Shown piece by piece: positions 45,401 to 57,400 of a stretch of 64,000 nt of DNA. The stretch comes from Megaustenia siamemsis. Its lineage: Eukaryota > Mollusca > Gastropoda > Stylommatophora > Ariophantidae. The notes beneath the pieces were generated by a model, which saw only the letters and a list, made by a program, of their open reading frames with translations, searched no databases and had not been told where the DNA came from. The stretch covers positions 3,016,342 to 3,080,341 of the forward strand of contig JAVIAB010000159.1 in NCBI GenBank assembly GCA_032433765.1, given 5' to 3'. Each line of letters begins with the position of its first letter. Within the stretch, counting starts at the first letter, position 1. The translations under genes and the position numbers were made by a program.

Positions 45401-48400
45401 TACTACTTCTTCTTCTTCTTCCTCTTCATCTTCTTTTTCTTCCTTTTCCTTCTTCTTCTTTTTAATCCTTCTCCTTATTCTTCATCTTCTTCTTCTTTCT
45501 TTTCATATTCTTTCTTCTTCATCCTTCTTTTCCTTCTTATTCTTTCCAGATCCTTCTTTTTTTCTTGTTCTTCATCTTATTCCTTGTTCTTCTTCCTTTT
45601 CCTTCATCTTGCTTCATCTTCCTCCTTTTTTCTTCTTCTTCTTCTTCTTCAGTTTTTTATTCTTTTTCTTCCTTCTTTTTCTTCTTCTTCATCTAATTCT
45701 TATTCTTTTCCATGTTTCTTCCTCTTTTTTATCTATTTCTTATTCATATTTTCATCTATTTCTTATTGTTTTTCATCTGTTTTTTCTTCTTTTCATCTAT
45801 TTATTCTTCTTTTTTATCATTTCTTAGTATTTTTCATCTATTTTTCTTCTTGTTTTTCATATCGTTCTTTTCCTTTTCATCAATTTCTTCTTATCTTTAA
45901 CCTTCTTTTTCCTCTATTTCATCTATTTCTTATTTCTATTTTACATCCATTTCTCCTTCTTTTTATCATCTATTTTGCTTTTCTTCTGTTCTTATTTATT
46001 TTTTTTAGTATTATTTTTATTTTCCATCTATTTCTTATTTTTATTTATCAACTTCTTCTTTTTCTTTCTATTCATCTTTTTCATCTATTTTATATTTTTG
46101 TTTTCCATCTATTTCTTATTTTTCTTCATCTTTTTTTACTTTTTCTTTTTCTGTATTCCTCATAAATGAAACATTTTCTGTGTTGTGTACAGATGCGAAC
46201 ATTCTTCATGCACTAGTCACGTCACCAGGCTGAGGACATTTCTTTTGAGACCAATATTCTATGATGTGATCGTAGGCATGTGATTGTTTTGATATGATGT
46301 TATTGTTGATATGTGGTTGCGGTAATATGTCTTGATATGTCGTTGTGGTGATATGTCTGTTGACATTTTTCTGTTGGCATGTGATTGCTTTGATATGTGA
46401 TTGTTGATATGTCGTTGTTTTGATATGTCTGTTGACATCTTTCTGTTGGCATGTGATTGCTTTGATATGTGATTGTTGATATGTCGTTGTGGTGATATGT
46501 CTGTTGACATCTTTCTGTTGGCATGTGATTGCTTTGATATGTGATTGTTGATGTGTGGTTGTGGTGATATGTAATTGACATGTGACTGTTGGCATGTGAT
46601 TGTTGACATGTGATTTTTATGATATGTGATTCTTAATATGTGGTTGTGGTGATATGTCTGTTGTCATGTGACGGTTGACATGTGATTCTTGACATGTGAT
46701 TGTGTTGACATATGATTGTTGACATGTGATATTTTACATGTGGTTGTGTTGATATGTGGTTGTGGTGGTACAAAGCAACCCTTTCCTTCTCTTCTCATCA
46801 CAAAGCAACCCTTTCTTTCTCTTCTCATCACAAAGTAACCCTTTCTTTCTCTTCTCATCATCACAAAGTAACCCTTTCTTTCTCTTCTCATCATCACAAA
46901 GTAACCCTTTCTTTCTCTTCTCATCACAAAGTAACCCTTTCTTTCTCTTCTCATTGCAAACTAACCCTTTCTTTCTCTTCTCATCACAAAGCAACCCTTT
47001 CTTTCTTTTCTCATCACAAAGTAACCCTTTCTTTCTCTTCTCATCACAAAGTTGCCCTTTCCTACCTCTACTCTTCAGGAAATTACCTTTTCCAATCTCT
47101 GTATCTGTTTTCCTATGTCTGTCTACCATCTTTTCTTCACCCATTCAAATTTCCTAGGGAGATGACAAATCCCAGACCCAACCAGGGTCCCAACCCTTTG
47201 ACCTGTGCTTCTTTCACGGCATTCAAAATGTAATATATGAACTTGATTATTTCAGATGGCAAGCTCTTGTATAATCAAGTTCCAATGTTGGAAATTGATG
47301 GCAACCAGATTGTCCAAGGAAATGCTATAGTCCGCTACCTGGGTAAACAATCTGGTTTGTTGGGAAAGAATCCGCAGGAAGAGCTTTTGTAAGAAGATGT
47401 CCTGTTTTTTTTATCTTTTTAAAAGGCTTCAATCAGTGTTTGTTTTAGCGATATATATTATATCATGACATCTGGTCAATATGGTGGATAGGCGACAGGA
47501 ACCTTTAAGGCTCTGTTTGAAAAATGTTCCTTGTTGCATTTTTCTCATATTCAAAGTCTGGCTTACTGCTAGAGCTACTGAGTTTAGTGCTTTGTACACA
47601 CAGTGAGCTGTGTTTTTCTTCAAGATTGTGTTCCAATATTCAGATTGTTTATGATGAACGATGATATTGTATGACAAAAGACAGTTTGGCTGTGTTCACT
47701 TTTGATCCCGCTTGGTCTTATCTCTTTTAACGTGTGTTGTAGCTGCTATGATGGGTACTGCAGCTGCCTTTCTTTGTTTGGATCCTTCAATGCGATAAGA
47801 CGTTAATTCAGACGATTCCACTGGCATGTCTTCACATGAAACTGAACCCATCAGTCCTCTGTGTGTGCCAGAAGGGGATTTAGGGACTGAAAGCCCCATC
47901 AGCAGATGGGTTCCTATAGAGGTAGTACTAAGACAGAAGAAAAGAACACTCAATCAAGAAAAAGTGAGGTGTAAGTAGACAAAGACCATGATGTGTTCCA
48001 TGCCCTGGTGGGCTTTGGATCTGCATCTATAGGGGCTCACTTCTCCCTGCCCTTATACCACCGAGAACTCAGTCACACCCACGACCAACTTTGCAATCAC
48101 AGCGGGAACCATGTGTTGGTGTGGTTTTGGGTGCAGTAATGAAGTGGTATGGCGTTGAGGCTTACATCAATCACAGACAGTTCATTCTCATTCAATAACC
48201 ACAGAGACAATCCTGTTATTCAGTAACCACAGAGATGATCCTGTCATTCGGTAACCACAGAGACAATCCTGTTATTCAGTAACCACAGAAATGATCCTGT
48301 CATTCAGTAACCACAGAAATGATCCTGTCATTCAGTAACCACAGAGACAATCCTGTCATTCAGTAACCACAGAAATGATCCTGTCATTCAGTAACCACAG

Positions 48401-51400
48401 AGACAATCCTGTCATTCAGTAACTACAGAAATGATCCTGTCATTCAGTAACCACAGAAATGATCCTGTCATTCAGTAACCACAGAGACAATCCTGTCATT
48501 CAATAATGACAGAGACAATCCTGTCATTCAGTAACCACAGAGACAATCCTGTCATTCAGTAAACACAAAGATGATCCTGTCATTCAGTAACCACAGAGAC
48601 AATCCTGTCATTCAGTAAACACAAAGATGATCCTGTCATTCAGTAACCACAGAGACAATCCTGTCATTCAATAATGACAGAGACGATCTTGTCATTCAGT
48701 AAACACAAAGATGATCTTGTCATTCAGTAAACACAGAGACAATCCTGTCATTCAGTAATCAAAGAGACGATCCTGTCATACAGTAACCACAGAGACAATC
48801 CTGTCATTCAGTAATGAAAGAGATGATCCTGTCATACAGTAACCACAGAGACAATCCTGTCATTCAGTAATGCCAGAGATGATCCTGTCATTCAGTAACC
48901 ACAGAGACAATCCTGTCATTCAGTAATGCCAGAGATGATCCTGTCATTCAGTAACCACAGAGACAATCCTGTCATTCAGTAATGCCAGAGATGATCCTGT
49001 CATTCAGTAACCACAGAGACAATCCTGTCATTCAATAATGACAGAGACGATCTTGTCATTCAGTAAACACAAAGATGATCTTGTCATTCAGTAAACACAG
49101 AGACAATCCTGTCATTCAGTAATCAAAGAGACGATCCTGTCATACAGTAACCACAGAGACAATCCTGTCATTCAGTAATGAAAGAGATGATCCTGTCATA
49201 CAGTAACCACAGAGACAATCCTGTCATTCAGTAATGCCAGAGATGATCCTGTCATTCAGTAACCACAGAGACAATCCTGTCATTCAGTAATGCCAGAGAT
49301 GATCCTGTCATTCAGTAACCACAGAGACAATCCTGTCATTCAGTAATGCCAGAGATGATCCTGTCATTCAGTAACCACAGAGACAATCCTGTCATTCAGT
49401 AATGCCAGCGATGATCCTGTCATTCAGTAACCACAGAGACAATCCTGTCATTCAGTAATGCCAGAGATGATCCTGTCATTCAGTAACCACAGTGCCTGGT
49501 ATATGAGAGGCTATGCACACTTCATTCACCATTTGGTAACATCACGAGCAACCACCCATGATATAAAAGATTGTGTCTTCAACTAATGTTGCTACTCCAC
49601 TATCAAATCACACCCATCATATCCAAGATTGTGTCTTCAACTAATGTTGCTACTCCACTATCAAGTCACACCCATCATATCCAAGATTGTGTCTTCAACT
49701 AATGTTGCTACTCCACTATCAAGTCACACCCATCATATCCAAGATTGTGTCTTCAACTAATGTTGCTACTCCACTATCAAATCACACCCATCATATCCAA
49801 GATTGTGTCTTCAACTAATGTTGCTACTCCACTATCAAATCACACCCATCATATCCAAGATTGTGTCTTCAACTAATGTTGCTACTCCACTATCAAGTCA
49901 CACCCATCATATCCAAGATTGTGTCTTCAACTAATGTTGCTACTCCACTATCAAATCACACCCATCATATCCAAGATTGTGTCTTCAACTAATGTTGCTA
50001 CTCCACTATCAAATCACACCCATCATATACAAGATTGTGTCTTCAACTAATGTTGCTACTCCACTATCAAATCACACCCATCATATACAAGATTGTGTCT
50101 TCAACTAATGTTGCTACTCCACTATCAAATCACACCCATCATATCCAAGATTGTGTCTTCAACAAATGTTGCTACTCCACTATCAAATCACACCCATCAT
50201 ATCCAAGATTGTGTCTTAAACAAATGTTGCTTTTGGACGCTGGACTCTAGAACAATAAGAAAGATAACAACCACCGAAATGAAATGTGTCAGAAGAATGA
50301 CAGGAAACAGCTTAAGGGACAGAGTAAGAAACACCGACCTGAGGAAGAAACTCGAAATTAAACCAGCCATCGAATACATAAAGAAATAACAGATAAATTG
50401 GTTCTGCCACATAACAAGACAAAAAGAACTAACAATGGCTCAAAGAACCATAAACAAACGCTACAAAAATGCCAGATTAAGAGGAAGACCTAGAAAGAGA
50501 TGGATAAAGGGAATACTACAGTCACTAGGAGTTGATAACACCAGAAGAGGCCAACAGAAGAGCAAAAGAATCACAGATTGTATCTCCCCTCAACGCTAAT
50601 GGCAATAGAGGAAGGATAGAAGAAGAAAGAAGAAGAAGGTTCTTTATTTTGCGCAAGTGCACACAGTAAGCCTCCAGAATTTCGCCAATTTATGAGAGAT
50701 GGCTAGACACTGAATCTCACTACCCAAATACCAGGGAAGGGTAAAGCTACAAGAAGCTATGAGTTTGACTTTTTTAACAAATTCCACTGCCTGTTGTGGG
50801 GAATCAAACCAGGAACCTTCATTTCCAGAAGCTGACATCATACGTCTAGACCACCCACTCCTGTACTGTTAATACTGATGTCATTTTCTAACCTCAATTC
50901 TTCTTCTATCTTTCAACTCCTTGTGGAGCATAGGCAGCTAGATATCTATGAGAGAAACTCTAGACTCTGGGGATCACGATTCATCAATGCTGCAAAGTTC
51001 CTTTTTTTAGTTTTACATAAAACAAAAATGCCTTATACAAAAATTAAAACAAACAATTGTAGTCTATAATTTCTCTTAAATATAACATTCATCATGTTTC
51101 TATTACTTTTTATCTTAGACAAATTCCGATATCAAATATTGTCTATCATAAATTATTCAAGAACTTCCTTGTTAGTTGGTTACTTTTTTCACTCACAAAA
51201 TTATAAAAGAAAGAATGAAAAAGATCCAATATTGAAGAAGAAACAAGAATGAGTCTAAGTAAAATATTTTGATTTCAGAGTTGATCAATACTACGAGGGT
51301 GGACGAGACTTCTTTGGTCCAACTTTGCCTCTGAGCTTCTTCCCAGATCAAGAAGTCCTGGATGGACGAGTGAAAGCTGCTTTGGCCAAATATTTACCTG

Positions 51401-54400
51401 CATTTGAGAAGGTAAAAAAATAGATTTCATTATTTGAGAAGGTAAAAAATAGATTTCATCATTTGAGAAGGTAAAAAATAGACTTCATCATTTGAGAAGG
51501 TAAAAAATAGATTTCATCATTTGAGAAGGTAAAAAATAGATTTCATAATTTGAGAAGGTAAAAAATAGACTTCATCATTTGAGAAGGTAAAAAATAGACT
51601 TCATCATTTGAGAAGGTAAAAAATAGATTTCATCATTTGAGAAGGTAAAAAATAGACTTCATCATTTGAGGGTTAAAAAAAAATTGACTTTATCATTTCT
51701 ATTGATCTATCTTTCGTTCGCCTGAAATATTGTATATATCTGCAATGTCGTTTCCTGTATAAATTTTACTGTCTTTCGTAATTCTTGCAGTGGCCCATAT
51801 AGTTTTGTCTGTAGTGTTGTTTCTATGGACCAATGGATTTTCCTCAGTCTACTATATTCAGTGCAGTCTTGAAGTATGTGTTCAGCAGTCTGGGGCGCCT
51901 GTCCACATGTACAAGTAGTTGAGGTGCCGATCTTGAACTGTGTATACATGTGACTATGGAGTCGATTGTGTCCTTTTCTGAGGTGTATAATGATAACTTG
52001 TTCACATCTACTCACTTTATCATTTGATGTTAAAATCATTATCAGTATCATTGTAGGATAAAATCCGAGTACCTATGGATTCGTCAGTGTGCAAAGACGA
52101 TGATCCTTACATGACATGGCATTGCATGGAATGACATAACAAAGCAGTTTTCATTGAAAGACAAATAATAAACCAAGTTCTGATGTTGCTTCATATAAAA
52201 TAAACATACAAATTGGATGGAGCAACTTAACTAAAGAAAAGACAAGAAAAAATATGATGTTTTAGCAAACATTTAATCAGGTATAATAAACGATACAATT
52301 GAAACAAATAAATCCAAGACAGATAACACAAATCTGAAAATAAAATGTTTAAAGGAAGCTATCTGTAAGTAAAGTAAAGTACCCCCCGTCACGCCAAGTG
52401 GCGTATAGGGAAATATGGTGTTAGTGACCCTATATTTTACAGACCTTCAGCACATGAATTTTGGGGTAATGTGGTCGGTATTACGCCCGTGCTGCTTTTA
52501 CTTTCCCAGAAAAAATCCGGTACCCATTTAAGGCTGGGTGAACCCGGAGCCGTCGGTTGGGATCGAACCCTACCCCTTGTCCGTAGTAGTCCAGTTCACT
52601 AACCACTGAGCTATCGCGGCTCCTACTAATTTTTAGGGAATTAGTAAAACCCAGGTGTCCTCGCCAGGATTACGAACCCCGGCTGTTGCCGTGGTAAGCC
52701 AACCGCCTATCGATTGCGCTAACCGGACACCCGAAGCTATCTGTACGACACATATAATCATTGCTGGTATATGATGAGGCGGGGGGTTTATTACAGGACC
52801 TGAGGGATAAAGGCTGCTTGGTCAAAGCAGTCGCCATGACGTGTGAGACTCAGGATTTTTATTTCACCCCTAATAGAATAAATCATTTGTGTCTACCATG
52901 GGTTTCAAACACTGTAAGTCAGCTTTACAGCCACTGAAAGAGTAGATTTCGCCGCACAGCTACAGGCTCCGGAAACACACTGCTTTGTTATGTTATGTTA
53001 TGTTATAGTATGTTATGTAAGAATCAGCATCTTTGCACTCACAACAAGTCCATAAATATTCTGATTTTACCTAAACAAGACTGTGGTAAAAAATGGTGGA
53101 AGGAGACGGGGGTAAAAATTGGTGGAAGGAGACAGTGGTAAAAAAATGGTGGAAGGATGGAAGGAGACGGTGGTAAAAAATGGTGAAAGAAGACGATGGT
53201 AAAATATGGTGAAAGGATGGAAGGAGACAATAGTAAAAAATTGTATAAAATGGTGGAAGGAGACTGTGGTAAAAAATGGTGGAAGGAGACTGTGGTAAAA
53301 AATGGTGGAAGGAGACTGTGGTAAAAAATGGTGGAAGGAGACTGGTAAAAAATAGTGGAAGGAGACAGTGGTAATACATGGTGGAAGGAGTTGGTGATAA
53401 AAAATGATGGAAGGAAACAGTTGTAAAAAATGGTGGAAGGAGACAGTGATAATAAATGGTGAAAGGATGGATGGAGACAGTGGTAATAAATGGTGAAAAG
53501 ATGGGAGCAGACAGTGGTAATAAATGATGAAAGGATGGAAGGAGACAGTTGTAATAAATGGTGAAAGGATGGAAGGAGACAGTGGTAATAAATGGTGAAA
53601 GGATGGGAGCAGACAGTGGTAATAAATGGTGAAAGGATGGAAGGAGACAGTGATAATAAATGGTGAAAGGATGGAAGGAGACAGTGATAATAAATGGTGA
53701 AAGGATGGAAGGAGACAGTGATAATAAATGGTGAAAGGATGGAAGGAGACAGTGATAATAAATGGTGGAAGGATGGAAGGAGACAGTGATAATAAATGGT
53801 GAAAGGATGGAAGGAGACAGTGATAATAAATGGTGAAAGGATGGAAGGAGACAGTGATAATAAATGGTGAAAGGATGGAAGGAGACAGTGATAATAAATG
53901 GTGAAAGGATGGAAGGAGACAGTGATAATAAATGGTGAAAGGATGGAAGGAGACAGTGATAATAAATGGTGAAAGGATGGAACGAGACAGTGATAATAAG
54001 TGGTGAAAGGATGGGATTAGACAGTGGTAAAAAATGGTGAAAAGATGGAAGGAGACAGTGGTAATAAATGGTGAAAGGATGGGATTAGACAGTGGTAAAA
54101 AATGGTGAAAGGATGGAAGGAGACACTGTTAATAAATGGTGAAAGGATGGAAGGAGACAGTGGGAATAAATGGTGAAAGGATGGAAGGAGACATTGGCAA
54201 AAAATGGTGGAAGGATGGAAGGAGACATTGGTAAAAAATGGTGGAAGGATGGAAGGAGATGTTGGTAAAAAAATGATGGAAGGAGAATGTGGTAAAAAAA
54301 ATGGTGGAAGGAGACTGGTAAAAAATGGTGGAAGAAGACTGTGGTAAAAAAATATGGAAGGAGACAGTGGTAAAAAAATGATGGAAGGAGACAGTGGTAA

Positions 54401-57400
54401 AAAATGGTGGAAGGAGACTGTGGTAAAAAAAGATGGAAGGAGACTGTGGTAAAAAATAGTGGAAGGAGACAGTGGTAAAAAATGGTGGAAGGAGACAGTG
54501 GTAAAAAATGGTAGAAGGAGACTGTGGTAAAAAATGGTGCAAGAAGACTGTGGTAAAAATGGTGGAAGGAGACTGTGGTAAAAAATGATGGAAGGAGACT
54601 GGTAAAAATGATGGAAGGAAACTGGTAAAAAATGGTGGATGGTGATTGTGGTAAAAATGATGGAAGGAGACTGGTAAAAAATGGTGCAAGAAGATAGTGG
54701 TAAATAATGGTGAAAGGAGACTGTGGTAAAAAAAATGGTGGAAGGAGACTGTGGTAAAAAATGGTGGAAGGAGACTGTGGTAAAAAATGGTGGAAGGTGA
54801 CTGTGGTAAAAAGTGATGGAAGGAGACTGTGGTAAAAAATGGTGGAAGAAGACAGTGGTAAAAAATGGTGGAAGGAGATTGTGGTAAAAATTATGGAAGG
54901 AGACTGGTAAAAAATGGTGGAAGAAGACAGTGGTAAAAAATGGTGAAAGGAGACTGGTAAAAAATGGTGAAAGGAGACTGTGGTAAAAAATGGTGGAAGG
55001 AGACTGTGTAAAAAAAAATGGTGGAAGGAGACCGTGGTATAAAATGATGGATGGAGACAGTGGTAAAAAATGGTGGAAGGAGACTGTGGTAAAAATTGGT
55101 GGAAGGAGACTGTGGTAAAAAATGGTGGAAGGAGACAGTGGTAAAAAATGGCGGAAGGAGACTGGTAAAAATGGTGGAAGGTGATGATGTTACTCCATTT
55201 GTTAGTCCATGTTCCTTTTGCATTTATTATCTTATGAATGGTTGCAGGTTGCTGCTAAGAATGGGACAGGGTTCCTGGTTGGAGACAGTCTGACAATCGC
55301 TGACATCAGTGTCTTGGAGGCACTGCTTGTTTGTGTTGAGTACCTGGGCATACAGATCCTCAATGATTACCCTGCTCTTCAAGTTAGTTTTTCACTAAAA
55401 TTATATATTTAATATTTATTTCTTCTTCTACCTTTCAGCTCCCTGTGGAGCATAGGTCTTCAACAAACACTTTCCAAGTCGTTCTATTTCTTGCCATTCT
55501 TTTAAGATCATTCCATGTCTTCCCTTATATCTTCATATCTACTTCTATCTGTCTTCTCCAAAAATTCGTTGGTCTTCCTCTTTGTCTTTTCCCCTGGGGA
55601 TTCACAAAAAGGGCCAGTTCTGTAATACTCTCCGTTGGCTTCCACAGTGTGTGTCCTATCCAGCACCATAATCTTCACTGTATCTCTTTATCCACTGGTA
55701 TTTGACTAGTACATTTTCATAATTCTATGTTAGTGATTTTGTCCTGCCATTTCCATTCTTTTATTCTGCATAAGCATCCATTAATGAAAGTCTATATCTT
55801 CATGATTGTCAATTTTGTTGTTCACCATATTTCACAGCCATATTATTAAGTTGTAATATTTATTTAGAGTACATAAGAGTTAAAGCCACAAGACTTGAAT
55901 CAGAGTCTTAGCACGTGAGTTTTTTACCCATATGTGCTCAGCCAACTATGTAGAAGTGTTCAGAGACTCCTGTCTAGTGTTACCTCAAGCATCGAAACTC
56001 ACGTGCAAGGCATCATTCTTCTCCTTCCCAGAGTGCCACTCTGGTACCCATGTCTGCAAACATCTGGGTCAGCTGCGGGGAATATGTTTTTCCAATCACG
56101 AGTACAATCCACTGATTAGAGGAGTCTAGGTTTGCTTCTCAGTAATGGTAGAAATTTTTTTTTTAACTGACAAAGCTCCAGCGTCCACCCAGCCTTTAAA
56201 AAATAGGTACCAGAGATTTTTCTAGGAAGTAAAAATGACATGGTATTATACCGACATGGTATTAACCGGTCGTTTCCGGTTGTTTCCAAAATGGAGGAAT
56301 TATTTTTCTCCGGCTTGGTATATAACCGTTGATCAGAGGTTTAACAAGCCGCTATCGTAAAAACGATGTTGTTAATGAAACGTAGACCTGATACAGAATG
56401 TGTAAATTAGCAGTAGATAGTTATGATAGTTTTTTCGGCCCTAAAACAACAACAAAAATAGGATTCTGGAATGTTCGAACAATGGCCGCTCCGACGAAAC
56501 ATGCACAGGTCGCGAGCGAGATGGACAGATACGATCTAGATATTTTAGGATTAAGCGAAATGCGCTGGCTTGGAACAGGTAGGAGATCTATTGATAATAA
56601 AATAGTAGTTTTTTTCTGGAAGGGAAGATGGAAAACACCGTGAAGGAGTAGGCATAATGATGACAGACAAAGCTGCAAGAAGTTTATTAGAATGGGAACC
56701 GGTAAATAGCCGTCTGATACGAACACGCTACAAAACAAAACATGGAAGACTTTCAATTATTCAATGTTATGCGCCTACTAACGAAGCTGATGATGAAGTT
56801 AAGGACGATTTTTATAACCAACTGCAACAACTTATAAACAAAGCTGTATTGACCACATTTTCACTCTACGACTTATATTGGAGGAACACATTGAAAAGCA
56901 AAAACCTTTTGTACTTAACTTCATCGACTTCAAAAAAGCATTTGATAGTATTCATAGAGATTCTTTGTGGAAAATTCTGAAGCAGTATGGTTTACCATCC
57001 AAAATCATAAATATTATCAAAGACATGTATGATGGTTACACATGTGCAGTTCGAACAGAGGAAGGACTGAGCGAATGTTTCCCAATAGAAACTGGGGTTA
57101 AACAAGGATGTATTTTATCGCCCTTGTTATTTGGAATTGTTATGGACTTCATAATGAAGAAATGCTGCACTGGTAATAAAGGCATCGAATGGATACAAGG
57201 AGACCATTTGGAGGACCTCGACTTTGCTGATGACATAGTTCTCATCAGCAGTCAGATAAAAACGATGCAGGAAAACACAAATGAACTATCATCAATAGCC
57301 AGCAAAATTGGGCTTGAGATCAATCATGAAAAGACTAAAGTCATGACTAGTTTAATTCCAACAGGTGACAAAATATACATGGAAAACAAACCAGTAGAAG

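Noticed and set aside
53071..55223. Minus-strand His/Pro/Ser-rich frames (FHHFLPQSPS)
   Set aside because: Translation of the compound minisatellite in GST intron 4.
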